Shown here: positions 1-13,035 of the stretch, piece by piece
Position numbering within the stretch: the first letter of the stretch is position 1
How the letters are laid out: the number at the start of each line of letters is the position of its first letter
From: Dillenia suffruticosa
Taxonomy: Eukaryota; Streptophyta; Magnoliopsida; Dilleniales; Dilleniaceae
DNA: 64,000 nucleotides
Assembly (NCBI GenBank): GCA_033439265.1
Contig: JAVTVX010000020.1
Coordinates: 625,001-689,000 of the forward strand
Reading direction: 5' to 3'
Position numbers and translations under genes: made by a program
The notes under the pieces: generated by a model
Told to the model about the DNA's origin: nothing
Databases searched by the model: none
What the model saw: the letters and a program-made list of their open reading frames with translations, nothing else

Positions 1-964
1 CGTCGTCGCTACCGTTATCGTACAGTATAAACTTCTCGACACCGATTCTGGAATGGTAAACCACCCACTCTTTCAACACCTTGGCCACATTGTGCACCAT
101 CGTGCAGGCGCACAGTAGCGATTTCCTCTCTGTTTTTCCTCTCGTGCGCTGGGGTTGTCCGTTATAGTACGCCACGGACGGTACTACGAATTTCTTCTCC
201 TGATCGTCTCTGATTTCCAGAGAGATTTTGGTCGTGAGAGAAGTTAACGCCATGGGTTCCGGATGGAGGCAGCGGAAGACTTCTTGTGAGGAGGAAGTGA
301 CGGCTGTTCTAATGGCGTTAGGTTCGTCGTCTCCAAAGATGCAGTTGAACTCTGACGGAGATCGGTTTATGCCTTGGCGGTTGTTCAGGCCTTTGGCGAA
401 TAAAACGACGTCGTTTTCGGTTGACAAAGACTCGCACACCAGATAGCTCCACCGCAAAAGCTCATTTCCCGACAAATGGAACTCCGACGGTACCGATTCA
501 ACGAGAATAGGCATTAGCATTGGCCGGAACATCCGAACCCTATTCGGCAATACACAGAGGAAAGTCTTCTGATTCGTCGACGGCAAAACACCAGCGAATT
601 TGGCAGGAGACGTTTTGTTGAACTCGAAGAGGCAGAGGTTGACGTCGCCGGAGACTGAAGTTTCCGGTGAGGCAATGAAGAGGACTTCCCAGTCAGGCAG
701 GAGAATCGAGATGGACTTGGTGGAATGATTGGCATGATGACGATGATGATGATGATCGTGGGGGAAAATAGAGTTATGGGGAGGGATGGGTTCAAGGTCA
801 GGGGGAGGATTAGGGTTAGGAGTAAGAGTGGAGGGTTTGAGAGACTGGGGAGGAGGAAAAACTTTTTTGACGGAGAGATATTCACGGGAGAGACTGTATG
901 ATAAGGTGACGAAGAAGATGAATGAGATCAACGGAATCGCCTGCCTCGACTTCGAGGGCATCAT
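1..964 (-). CDS. Glycosyltransferase family 92 (DUF23) protein, N-terminal part, truncated by window edge
   Basis: The minus strand is open from the tandem ATGs at 964 and 961 to base 1, giving 321 codons without an intron. The protein continues outside the window. A hydrophobic stretch at about residues 11-25 follows a short basic start, as in a type II Golgi membrane protein. A Pro-rich and His-rich stem comes next, including a run of His encoded near 750. The last visible residues contain LLCACTMVHNVAKVLKEWV and then EKFILYDNGSDD. These are the Cys-Ala-Cys-Thr-Met and YDNxSxD signatures that open the catalytic domain of GT92 proteins. Members of this family include beta-1,4-galactan synthases, but the acceptor of this copy cannot be told here. 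The downstream catalytic part is not visible. Family assignment is firm; the substrate is unknown. Confidence 0.88.
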   Translation of the reverse strand, partial: MMPSKSRQAIPLISFIFFVTLSYSLSREYLSVKKVFPPPQSLKPSTLTPNPNPPPDLEPIPPHNSIFPHDHHHHRHHANHSTKSISILLPDWEVLFIASPETSVSGDVNLCLFEFNKTSPAKFAGVLPSTNQKTFLCVLPNRVRMFRPMLMPILVESVPSEFHLSGNELLRWSYLVCESLSTENDVVLFAKGLNNRQGINRSPSEFNCIFGDDEPNAIRTAVTSSSQEVFRCLHPEPMALTSLTTKISLEIRDDQEKKFVVPSVAYYNGQPQRTRGKTERKSLLCACTMVHNVAKVLKEWVVYHSRIGVEKFILYDNGSDD

Positions 965-2070
965 TTTGTTTTTGGGAGGAGGGGGGGAAGCGAGAGAAGA
1001 GGAGAGAGAATCCGTTGTGTTGGTTCTTGTCAAGTTCATCCATCTTCTTGCCTTCGAGAGAGGGTGAATGGAAATGAAATGCAGGATTTTTACCTGTTTT
1101 GCGTCTCTTGCTATTCCAGCATACAAAGAACGGTGGCGCGGCATTACCAAGCCACAGCGATATCCATCCTCCCGTTACTTTTGGTAAGCCCTTTATTATT
1201 TGATATATATTTACTCGTTTAATCGTTAATTATTATTATTTTTTATAATAAAATGATAATATAAGAATATTATATTTATAATATAATAACCACAATCCTA
1301 GAATTAGAAGTCAGATTCATATATTTTTTAAACAGTTCCCCCCCCCCCAAAAAAAACAAAGTGTATTGGCTAGGTTGGTACCATTTGCAAAGCAACCCCC
1401 ATATACATATATTCTTGTAATAGAAGAGATCGTTGGCTTGGATGAGGATGATCCCTCAAAACAATTTTATCCATAATAAAGATATTATGTTTGAATATGT
1501 ATTATTCCCTTTAATCAAATAAATAAAATAATTAAGAGGAGGATTTTCTTTTCCATTAATAAATAGATTAATGAGGGAAGCTTGGTGTAGCGAATGTGAG
1601 TATAAGAGAGATGGAGAGAGAGAGTGAGAGAGAGAGAGAGAGATCACAACTTGATATGGTAATTAAAACATCAGACATTTTGTGTCTAATGGTATTAAAA
1701 ACTTCTCGTTTTGATTTCAAGTTGTCTCCTTTTCCGAGGATGATATCCTCTCTTGTAATAAAAAATTAAAAAATTAAAAAAATTCAAGAAAAATATTTAG
1801 AGGTATATATTTGATTTTAAATTCATTTAAATTAATTAATTTGTTTTCCTTTTCTTCATTTATCATGCAGTAAATAAATAAATAAATAAATTACATAGCG
1901 AAAAGTGTTTCTCTCTCAATAATAAGCCCCTACCCTAGCCCTTACAGCCCGTGGAATTTAATTTTAGAGTCTTTTGTTCTATGTAAAGATTTTTTATTAG
2001 TTGAACTACGTAAGAATTGATTTTAAGTTTTAATGATACTTTTATCAATAATTGATTTAAGTAGAGAGAG

Positions 2071-2113
<43 letters not shown>

Positions 2114-4450
2114 AAACTTAATCGTAAAGAATTGATTTAAGTAGAGAAAGCTATTAGTACTCGTAAAAACGAGGTTCTTCATGATTTGATGGAAATTATG
2201 AAAAGATTATTTGAATTCTATTTATACATTTTCTAAATATGATACTTTTATCAATAATTAATTACTACAAGTATAATAAGTGGTATAAATTTTTCGAGTA
2301 TTAGCTGTCGGTTAATGCGATTTCAATTTATTTATTTGGTAAAAGTAAAATTTAAAAAAATTTACTTTATAGTTTAGTTAATAAATTAGTTTCATTTGGT
2401 ATAAATAAAGTTATAACATACGAACTTGATGGATAGAATGATGAGGTTATCTGTAACCGAAGGATTCATAAAAATCATTGAAGATTAGCATTAAATTTAA
2501 ATAAAAATAAATAATCATATATTTTTCAAATTCGCAATGGAAAGAATCTTTCACTTATTGATTCGTGCACCATGTCCTAGTTATCGACATTTAGTTGATT
2601 TGGTAATTGTATACCAATATATTTTAAACAAAATCTCAAATTTGAACTCGAGAGAGTTTTGTTTAAGTCTGATATAATTATCCAATACCATTATTTAAAA
2701 AAAAAATCAAAGAAATAGATAGTTTCTTGATCCTAATAGTACTTATGGGGTTATGTTCTTTGGTCATGTAGTCAGTTTTCGGTTCTTCCTTTTGGGTTTC
2801 GATCCCTTTTTCTTACCCAAAAATTAGAAAAATTACTATATAGTTAATTTAATAATTAGTTTGATACAGTATGAATTAATCACCCTTTGAACATAAATAG
2901 TAAAGGGTGTATTTTATAAAAGAATATGGAATAGAGAAAAACAAAAAAAACAAAGAAAAAAGAAGTTATTTGGGATTTTAAACAAGGGAGGATAGGCAAG
3001 TTATGGGTAGAGAAATAAGTGTCTGGAGTTGGGTTTACAGCAAAGTGGATCTCCACTCCATAGCTTTGCTGGAGATAAAAGAAGTGTTCTTGAAATGCAC
3101 ACAAAGTAAATTCTCAGAACCTTATAAGCCAATATAAGTACCGAAGTTTCTATAAAATTTATGCTTTAATTGTTAGAAAAGTTATCCCACACGTACTGAA
3201 TATGCATGACTTTTATAATTTTAATGTGTTGCCCCTTTTTTTGTATGAAAAGCTATAGCAATCATGTTCCCAAATATTCAATCATAAAGCCATCATGGTT
3301 CCAGGGATTCATTTCTTGTAACTTCTGATTTTGTGTTTTATCTCATGAAAAATATTATTCAAAATTGAACACCAAAAATATCGCTGCAACCCTAATTTTT
3401 TGGCTAAGATTTCTTGTAACTAATTAATTCCGGGTAACAAGATAAAGAGGGAGAGATGAGAAAAAGATTTTAAAACATTTGGGACCTTACAAAAAGGCCT
3501 TTTTTTATTTTTTTTTTGCAAAGACAAGAAAAGTTGCTTATTCAATGCCCCCTTGGGGGTGAGGGGGGGGGGTTTAAGACATTCCACCTTAAATGACACA
3601 GTTTCTTCTTTTTAGGCACGAAATGAAATTTGCTCGTCTTACGGTCTGATCCGAGGGGCTTTGAATAAAGAATTTTGTTTCTTATGAACCGGGGCCTTCA
3701 TTTTTGCAAAACCCTTTCCCTTGTTGGTTGGGTGTGCGTTGGTACCATAGTTCCAACTTCGTACCCGAGGTTTAATTCCCACGTGGAACCATAGCCACTA
3801 GGTCAATGTTCTATGGTAAAACCCTGTCCCTCGTTGGACAGCCTGCCTCACACTGTTATCAGACAACCCCCAAATCGTGGTGGCCCAAAATTGGTTCATT
3901 TTCTTGGCTGGGGCTTTGAGCCCAAATTCTCCGACTCAAAAGTGGTCAGACAAGCAGTCCAGTTTTGTGCTTAGCTATTTTGGGGCTTAATCTAATGAGA
4001 CCGGTTCACTCTCCCTAAAGAGTTTTACTATCCTTTTGCGTAGTATTGATAAATTTATTAATTATAAAATATAACCTACAAGCTTTGTGAATTGGACAAA
4101 CGTGCTAGTACCATTTATGACGACTAATTATATATAAAAAAAATTATTTGAAACAAATGAGTCAATGACAAAATTTTAAGATGTCAGTTCATATTGATAG
4201 AAAATTAGATATTTAAAAAAAAAAAATTGAATAATTTTGAATTAGTTAAAATATTTTTAAATCAAGTAAAAAAAATTTAAAATATACTGTTGCTACATTT
4301 AGAATCAAATGAAAGAGGAGTTTTAAATTATAATGTTCATTTATAAACAAAATGTTGTTGTTGAAACTTTAAAAAAATAAAAATATTAACAATTGAATTC
4401 CTTGGCTTGAAGCAATAAAATGTAAATAAACTCCGATGAAGTACATATGC

Positions 4451-4490
<40 letters not shown>

Positions 4491-5870
4491 TTTTCTTTAA
4501 AGATAATATAATGATTAAAAAATAATTCAATTCATTTTGATATTTGATTTATATGGTATGGTTGGCATTATTCTTATAAAAGAATTAAATATTTTAATGT
4601 ATCCTTTTCTTTTTCCTTTTTAGTGCTAAAAATTTGAGGGCAGATTTGTCAACAAAAACATAAATAGTAATGATTTATTAATAGAATATTAAGGTAAGAA
4701 ATTAAGCTGTCACACGCAGGCAATAAATAAAAAAGGGAAGGTGAAACCCAGGAGTTTACAACACTATATGACTCGATCCTCTGCTAAATAATAGTAATTA
4801 GTATACAGTGGACAGTACACTTCTATTTTTCTTATTTCTTAAAAAAATATATGTATATATTTGGGAACTTTATAATTTTTGTATTTCCCTTAAGAATTAA
4901 GCAATCTAATATGGCCTCCAAATTTAATTTAGGCATCGTCTCCATTGGAGCATTCAAGAGAAAGCAGAGTGAGTGTTCAAACTCAATTCAAACCACAACC
5001 GATGGGTTCGAAGTCTAGAATCAAAACAAGGGTGTCCACATTTATTTGTGATAATATAGATTTGCTGCAAATTTCACTTTGTGGCAAAGAAGAATTAAAC
5101 TCTGGGACATGGCGGAGGTGCAAAGACAAAATCTTTTCCGTTCTCAATCGCATTCTTCTTCACCTCTCAATTTGTAAGTTCATTTCACTTTTATATATAT
5201 ATATATTTTTTTTACATACAACCGATATTCAAAAATTATATTTCGATTAATTCAATTTGACAAACTATCGACTTTTCAAATATAATTTTTTTCATTATCA
5301 AGTTTCAAATCTAAGAGTTATTAAAGAAATCTAATATCGCATCCGATTAAACTGACTATCGGTGATATTTCCTTTTATATATATTGGATTTGTTTCGAGT
5401 TCTAGCACCAGAAAAACACTGCATTTTAGTGTTTTATTTGGTTTGAGTTGAGCCAAAAATTTTAATTGAAAAATGATAGTATTAGAGTTTTGGCCTCGGA
5501 TCGGATATGACTGACCCATGCTATGCGGGAAGGCATGCCGAGCCGAGGACCAAGGACTAGAACGCATGATAGGAACTCACCTTACCGCGTGGAGCGTCTC
5601 ACCGCGTGGAACATGAGGCCGGTTGGTCGCTATCGTTTGGCAGCTCAGTAAGACAACAGATTTCTTAGTGTTTTGCACAAACAATAGAGCATTAACGTGA
5701 TATCAAATCCCAAAACCTTAAAAATTGCGGGAAGACAGCTATACAGAGGTAAAAGAATATAATGAGAACGACGGGATCACAGAGAACAGAAGTTTCCTTT
5801 TCAATTCAAATAAAATCAAAATCTAAATAACAATTTTTTCTACCCCACCTCACAAGAACTTTCTCCCCCC
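965..5870. other. Intergenic region between divergent GT92 and PBL-like kinase genes
   Basis: No convincing coding exon was found. The stretch is AT-rich and holds microsatellites and homopolymers: (GA)n near 1614-1642, (CA)n then (TA)n near 2082-2112, and a 31-base poly-A run at 4456-4486. It must contain the promoter of the minus-strand GT92 gene near 965-1200. The small open frames here (for example 4945-5250) have no recognisable domain and are probably chance. Confidence 0.6.
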
Positions 5871-5877
5871 CCCAATC

Positions 5878-5886
5878 CGTATAAAA
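5878..5886 (+). promoter_or_regulatory. Probable TATA box of the PBL-like kinase gene
   Basis: The sequence gtataaaac lies about 300 bases upstream of the kinase ATG at 6177. It sits in a C-rich then A-rich leader, as is common for plant core promoters. A likely 5' UTR intron follows (donor gtaag at 6076, acceptor ag at 6161-6162), which would account for the distance. The assignment rests on position and consensus only. Confidence 0.45.
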
Positions 5887-6176
5887 CCCACAAAACAAAT
5901 CAAACACCCTACTTTCTTTTTTGGGGTTTTCCCGAATAATTTTCACAATTAAAATCAGTTTTTAATAGCTGATCTTGTTTGGAATTTTTTGTTATTTTTT
6001 GCTGTCCTGTTTCTTTGGTTACGAGCAATCAAAATAGGATTTGGGGTTTTGGAATTTAGGGTTTTTTTTTCAGAGGTAAGATTGTCTCCCTAAGCCCACC
6101 TGGGCTTTTAAATTAAATCTTCATATGAATTGAATTATTTTTTAATCTTAATTAATTTATAGGTGGTACGAAGAAG

Positions 6177-8485
6177 ATGAGGTGCCTTGCTTGTATGAGC
6201 CCTCGTTTTGACGATCCGATCAACATTGATGACAACAATGTACCTCATTCTTCTTCGGTGACGACTACTTCAGGTTTCCCTTTCCTCGTATCTCATCGAT
6301 AATGTCTAGTGAATTTCACTTTTTACTCATAATTGGTTATTCAAACTCTGTTTTTTTTTTCTTTTTGAATTTGCATTGCAGTTTTTGGCAGCATTAAGAC
6401 GTATTTGGATTCTACTGGTATGGCTTCTTAAAGTCTTATTATCACATATCGAGTATGTAACACATTTTTTGAGGTTTCTTTGTTTTTTGAGTATTTGAAT
6501 GCAGAAGATTGTCATTTTTCTCCAATCTTAGAACAGAGGGGTGCAAGGAAATTCACAGTCCACGAACTAGCCAACGTAACGCAACAATTTAAGGAAACCA
6601 ACTTCCTCGGCCAAGGTGGTTTTGGCCGAGTTTTTAAGGGTCACTTAGAAACAGGCCAAGTGAGTTTCTTAAAATTATAATCTAGCCCCTTTTATGTTGT
6701 ACTTTATCCCTCGTATAAATTTCTAACTTTGGCATGATACTGAGGGTGATGCAGTTGCGATGGTGATGATTTCTTTTTTGCTTTACGATTAATACCATAT
6801 TCATTGATGTGCAGACTGTGGCGGTGAAACAGCTGAAACAAGAAGGACAACAAGGGACTCATGAATTTTTGGTGGAGGTTCTCATGTTGAGCCTATTGCA
6901 CCATCCTCATTTGGTAACCTTGATTGGGTACTGCAGCGAGCAAGCCGAAAGACTCTTGGTTTATGAGTACATGGCTAATGGTAGCTTGGAGACTCACCTT
7001 TTTGGTATTTTTTTTCTCTCTCAATCTCATTCTGCTTCATCTGTTTTATTTTTAATCCTCTTTTATGATATGCTATTTTAGATACAAAACAAGGTGTTAT
7101 TATCTTCAAGGGATTATCTGTTTTTAGGGAATGTTTTGATGGATCCCATGTTGATGTCTGTACTCTTGCATCATCATTTTCTTGCAGACATTTCTGCTTC
7201 CACATCATGTTTTCTAAAGTCAAGAGTAAGATTATTGGCTAAGAATAGGTTCAAGTGCAATTGTTGATAGTGGAATTTCAATGACATTCATCTCAGTTTA
7301 AGCAATTCGGTTTTAATATTCATGATTTTTGATTTTCCTTGTGGGGAAAAATATTGTTGTGGAAAATAAAGGCGAATTGCTACATGGTTTTTGCAGATCT
7401 AGAGCCGAATCACATGCCACTTGACTGGAATACAAGGATGAAAATTGCTCTAGGGGCAGCTAGAGGCCTCGAGTATCTTCACTGCATGGCAAATCCACCT
7501 GTTATATACCGCGACCTGAAATCTGCAAATATATTGCTGGATGAGGACTTCAATCCAAAGCTTTCTGATTTTGGACTAGCAAAACTGGGACCTGTTGGTG
7601 ACAAAACTCATGTCTCTACGAGGATAATGGGAACTTACGGATATTGTGCACCAGAGTATGCCATGACCGGTAAACTGACTCTTAAATCTGATATTTATGG
7701 ATTTGGTGTGGTTCTGTTGGAGCTTATCACCGGGAGGAAAGCCATGGACTGCAGAAGAAAGCTAGGGGAGCAGAAACTTGTTGTGTGGGTAGGTAGCTAT
7801 TTTTTTCCCCCAGAAAATCATTGCTGATTGGCCTCTTATACTACCACTTGAAATGCAAGCCACAAAATTGTAGTACATTAAACATTTTCCCTTAAATTTC
7901 CATTTGAAGTTGCCTTGTCTGATACACTAAACATAGAGCAGCCATTTGCATTTTGGGTAATTCTCACCTGTGTCTGTCCAAGGATTCTATCAGACGGGCA
8001 TTGCCAAAACCTTTTCATGGAGGCTACTTAGGTTTTAGGTACAAATAGTAATTATTAATAGGTTGTTTTACTGTCGTGCATATGCACGATTCTGTTAAAT
8101 TTGATATCGTTAGTGCTTCTTTTTTCGGCCATTTACCACAATGACACTGACTGCTTTCTCACTCTGCTGGCTTCATTTCACTGGTCTTCTGCTTCTGCTG
8201 CTGTAGGCTGCTCCTTTTCTCAAAGACCAAAACAAGCATTTTGAGTTGGTAGATCCCTTGCTGCAGGGAAAGTATCCCCGTCGCCCTTTGCGTCATGCAG
8301 TTGCCATTGCAAGGATGTGTTTGCAGGAGCAGCCAAATTTCCGCCCTGCCATTAGTGAGATTGTTTTGGCACTTGAATTCGTAGCTTCTCAATCATACGA
8401 CGCTGCATCTAGCAGGACCTCCACTGGCAAGCTTCCCTTGCCCATGTCTCCTGCAAAACACCACAAGGATGTGCCTGCAGACTAG
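6177..8485 (+). CDS. PBL-like receptor-like cytoplasmic kinase (RLCK subfamily VII)
   Basis: A serine/threonine kinase of the PBS1-like family, which relays signals from cell-surface receptors at the plasma membrane. Coding exons are 6177-6273, 6382-6417, 6505-6659, 6815-7004, 7397-7788 and 8207-8485. They join in phase to 382 aa. The start MRCLACM has Cys3 and Cys6 but no Gly2, so palmitoylation rather than myristoylation is the likely membrane anchor. Kinase landmarks: glycine loop GQGGFGRV (80-87), catalytic Lys101 in TVAVK, catalytic Asp199 in VIYRDLK, Asp217 in DFG, then [10 protein letters not shown]. The RD-type motif marks an activatable kinase. The tail after the kinase domain is short. 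Small PBLs such as PBL23 look most alike from memory; the exact orthologue is not settled. A putative 5' UTR intron (6076-6162) and an AATAAA at 8635-8640 fit the gene ends. Confidence 0.93.
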
Positions 8486-8634
8486 GGACCAAGGATGATT
8501 ACAATGAGAGGCTGCTTTCAGCACACACGAGGGACCGCATGTCAAAAGGTTCAATATATCAATTTGTGATTCTTTTGTATTCATGTTCTTGTACAATCAT
8601 AGGATTACACTTGATTCGTTCCTTTTGCCCTTAA

Positions 8635-8640
8635 AATAAA
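8635..8640 (+). terminator. Probable polyadenylation signal of the PBL-like kinase
   Basis: AATAAA lies 150 bases after the kinase stop codon at 8485 and is the first good match. It is followed by a C-run and A-run. Assigned by position. Confidence 0.45.
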
Positions 8641-9947
8641 AGGCCCCCCCCCCAAAAAAAACACATTAGAAAAGAGTGCTTTGCCTCTTTGGGAACCTAT
8701 TGAAACAACGATAATTTAATCTATAAAACTTTCTTGATAAGAAATAATTTAAAAATTACTCAACATAAAATTAATTAATTTTTAATTTAAAATCAGAAAT
8801 TTGCCCAAACAGCTCATCTTTTCTCTTTGACATTGATTCAACAATAACATTTGAACACCGTGACTCCAAGAGAATGGCATAATTTAAATCTATCACTCTG
8901 AATACCTATCACTCTGAATACCACCGTAGGTAGATATCAAAAAACATGATTAGTATATAACTAAACTTACTTTAATACATACAAAATTATAACCATGGAA
9001 AATGAAGAACTCAAAAATTGTTACCAAAATGAGGGAAAATAATGCATTTCATTGATTTAACTGTTAATCATATTTATATCATTTTATCTGTCTCACTTAA
9101 AAACATATGTAGTTACAACTAAAGATTTGCTAATCACATGTTAGCTTGTGCCGATAAGTTATAATTGAACTATCACCGTCTCTTTTTTTTTATAGGAATT
9201 TTGAGTTTAAGTCTTTCTTATTTAGAAAAAATATATATATATATATATATAGTGATTTGTGGACCGGGCCATCATCACGTGAGTTGGGTTCTAGACTGAT
9301 GTTGGAACCGATTCTCTTGACAAAAATGAGAATTTGTTGCAACATATACATAAATACTAAATAAGGATGAGCAGAGGTTAGAAGGCGGTCTTATCATGAG
9401 AGAGAGAGAGAGAGAGAGAGAGATTTCAACAGAAGCTTCCGTAGAATTTTGAAGATGCTTCTAACTTGCATGGAACCTTCCCCGTCTTCAATGCCGTCAC
9501 TTTTCATAATTTTAGACAATAAATAAATCAAATTTCTTGACGCACAGTGTACGTGGGCTTATAAGTACTTAATGCGAGTCTGGAATTTTGCATTTTTGGC
9601 TTCCTGGTTAAGTAACTTAAGGAAACACAATGATAATTCATGATTGATCACGTCCAACGTCGAAGACTTCCTCAAAGTCAGCAAAGCGCAAGCCCCCCGA
9701 AAATGCTGCACTGGGAGACAAAAGGCCTAAAGCCAAAACGTCGCGTTTCTGTGGGCTCCTTATCAAAAGCAGGATAATATTATTGTCAAAAAAAAAATTT
9801 AATAATTAATTATTCAAACTCAAAAAGCTTTCATGAATTTTGAATAGTGCTCTATCTAAGTTACCTGATTTACTTAATTCATAGATAATGAATTAAAGAT
9901 TAAATAGCAAAATATGCAAATTTTGATTTTCGGTATATAAGCTCTTC

Positions 9948-9984
<37 letters not shown>

Positions 9985-10570
9985 AGAATTTAGGATAATT
10001 TCTCTAAATATATGATACATTAAATTATTATAAACCACATCAAATACAGAAGATTTGAGGTTCTCTTACAATTCCCATTTGTTTGAGGAGTTATTTTGAA
10101 TGCAAGGACCAATACTTTGTTGTTTTTGAGAATGACCCACTTGGGTCTTTCGAGCTCAACGGGTAGTGAATAAGGTGCAATCCCCATTTTATAATTTATA
10201 TTATCGTGTTTTAATTGATTCTTAATTAAATATTTATTTAAATTAATTAAAATATATTAATAATTTAATTATAAAATTAATTTATATAATATGAATTGCT
10301 ATGTAAAATTAAATTAATTTTATTTAAAATTTATTTGATTTATATAATATTAATTATGTACAAATTAAAATGGAATTCTAGTTCAATATTGCTCTTGGGG
10401 GTGTTTCCCACACATGAATGGAACGGCCATACCCTTGGAGAGGAAAGGACCGGGTAATCGGTTTGACTTGACATGAGTCGGGATAAGTTTTCTCGCGTGG
10501 ATCTCCCTTAAAGCTAATAGGAGACTCCCTTTATATAATGAAATTATTTATAAATGAAAATTCACTATAC

Positions 10571-10626
<56 letters not shown>

Positions 10627-10960
10627 TATTTACAAAGTTAAATGATTGAAACAAAATTTTTTAAATGACGTTCCCATAATTAGAATTGAATGATGTTCAA
10701 TTTTCCTCTCTTGATTAAGCTTGATGACATGACCCACTTATTTAAACTCTCTTAATTTATTAAAAAAAGTCTTTTGTATTTTTTCTTCTTTTTTTTTGAA
10801 AAAATAATGCGAGTAAAAGTGGTGACTTGACTTCGGTGACGTCAATCTCTGCTTTTAGCTAATCCAGTATTTCTTGCAGATTTGAACAATTCTAAACACT
10901 CTGTTTAATTTACTTTTTATTTTAATTAACCATATTTGATAATCATGAATCCCGTCTAAT
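8641..10960. other. Intergenic region between the two kinase genes
   Basis: No gene is seen. The stretch is AT-rich with an 18-base tandem duplication near 8890-8925 and (GA)n at about 9400-9422. It also has (TA)n at 9954-9980 and a long (TAA)n tract at 10571-10625. The block 10380-10530 is distinctly GC-richer than its surroundings and may be a fragment of an unidentified repeat. Confidence 0.5.
10571..10625 (+). repeat. (TAA)n microsatellite
   Basis: About 18 uninterrupted TAA units upstream of the PIX13-like kinase. Likely to vary in length between individuals. Confidence 0.95.
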
Positions 10961-10968
10961 TAGGAACT

Positions 10969-10977
10969 TTTATATAA
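10969..10977 (+). promoter_or_regulatory. Probable TATA box of the PIX13-like kinase gene
   Basis: tttatataa lies about 205 bases upstream of the ATG at 11180. A pyrimidine-rich leader with (CT)n near 11010-11040 and (GA)n at 11159-11178 follows it, the usual form of a plant 5' UTR. The assignment rests on consensus and spacing only. Confidence 0.45.
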
Positions 10978-11179
10978 CGGCATGTCAACGCGGAGAAACT
11001 TAGTCGCGCGCTCTCTCTCTCTCTCTGCTTTTCCTGTGTCTTCGTCTCTCTTCTCTTCGCCTGCTTCCTCCGTGTTTCTTCCCTCTTCCTCGAATATCGG
11101 GACACAAAATTGAAACCAAAACATGTTAGCATCTTCAACTACGTAGCTCAACACAGGAAAGAGAGAGAGAGAGAGAGAT

Positions 11180-11693
11180 ATGGGTTTATGCTTTGGAACA
11201 CCGGTAGCAAGGTCGACAACAAAGTCACTAAACCCGACAAAATCCGGAAGCAAAAGAACTCCCGATCAAGGTAAGCCTAAGCACCCCTCGAATTTTAATC
11301 AATTTCTTTTAATTTCCCACCAAAATAATCGAGGGGGTTTAATTTAATTTTGATTTTCACTTTGTTCAGAGACAAGCAAAGACGGCATACAGAACAGTGG
11401 CTCAGAAAGCGTGGAAGCAAAAAGGGCTTATATTTCATCACCCAGTACTAGTAATGATTGGACAACATTAATATCTCCGAACTTGAAACGGTTTACATTT
11501 GCAGAGCTGAGAAATGCCACTAGGAACTTTAGAGCTGATACGGTACTAGGTGAGGGAGGATTTGGGACTGTTTTCAAAGGTTGGGTTGATGAAACCACTT
11601 TAGCTCCATCCAAGGCTGGTGTCGGCATGGCCGTGGCCGTCAAAAAATCTAATCCTGATAGTCCTCAAGGTTTGCACGAGTGGCAGGTAACAA

Positions 11694-11724
<31 letters not shown>

Positions 11725-13004
11725 AATGAATATCGTGTCATGACGAAGAATAGTTTCAGCTTCTCTATCTAATTGAATTCTTCTATATGCAAGTAGATCG
11801 TAATGTTGATAGGAGGAATTTGCAACATATTTTTATAAATAATTGACAATTAAAAATAATTTATATAAAAATTATGAATTTTTTTATTATTTATGTTTGA
11901 TATTCCTTATGAGACAGTAGAATAGTCAAAATTAAAAGCAAATTATAATGTGTCACTTATTTGATTGTTTTGATAATAAGAGTTTGAAAAGGTAAGCTAT
12001 GTTCGACTTGCCATTGTCAACCCGTGATCAAGAAATATAGTTTGGTTGACCCAGTTCTTAGAAATTTTAATTTATATTCGTACTTGAAATTTCAATGATA
12101 CTTTAATATTTTAATTTTAATTTTAAATTTAATTTTCAGATTTTGACTTAAAAGAACTTTGAAATAGTGACAATTTCAAGGAATTTGAAATTAAAACTAT
12201 TTAAAATTCATGTCCATGAGAAGTCTGTATTCTTTTTTTTTTTTTTTTAATCTCAGTCACTTCATCTTTCTTATTTTTATTATTTTAATTAATTCTGACT
12301 ATATTCCGTTTTCTTGGTTGTTTTCTAAAATAGAGAGAAAGAATAAGGATGATAGAGAAAAGATCAGAAAGAAAGTCACTGAAATGTGATAAGAAAAAAT
12401 AAATCGGAAAGAGAGATTGATTAATCAAAGGAGATAGAGAAAGAAGAAGAGGAGGAGGAGGGGTGCGACACGATGAGAGAGAGTTTTCTGGCAGGGTAGG
12501 TCGGTAGCTTTGTTTAGGGCCAAATTCATAACGGATACTATTTCAAAATTTACTGTCTTTCCATTGTAGTTTTGATCTTACTAGAGAAAGCCTATTTGGA
12601 TGATGAGTTGCATAATGGATTAAAAAGAAAGAGTAGATTAAATCAGATAACCCCCTAAAGTTGCTTCTTAAGCATGATTCCGTGATGATTAGCGCCTAAA
12701 GTTGCCTAAGATAGATAGCTTTGTAGAAATACATCTTTCATTGTTCATTTTTCTTTCTTTTGTTTGGTGTCATTTTCTAAGCAAAGCAACCCAATTCCAG
12801 AACCCCTAATAACTAGGGGTGTCTTGGCGGTCCGAAGGAATCACCGTGTGGGGGCGGGGGGGAGGAGACACTTCTTCTCCCTCTTTTCTATTGGGGCATC
12901 TGATTAAAGCATTAGCCATTCATCAAAATTGTGTCCCAAAATAACTAATGAATTTCAGTTGTACTATGCTTTGCATTATTGTCCAACGACGAAGTCATTT
13001 AATA

Positions 13005-13035
<31 letters not shown>

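Noticed and set aside
514..885. 123-aa minus-strand open frame
   Set aside because: It overlaps the GT92 gene in another frame on the same strand. The GT92 frame has recognisable family motifs; this one does not.
3540..3570. Possible GC-rich regulatory element at the G-run near 3563
   Set aside because: A homopolymer run in a noncoding spacer with no neighbouring gene start; no support for function.
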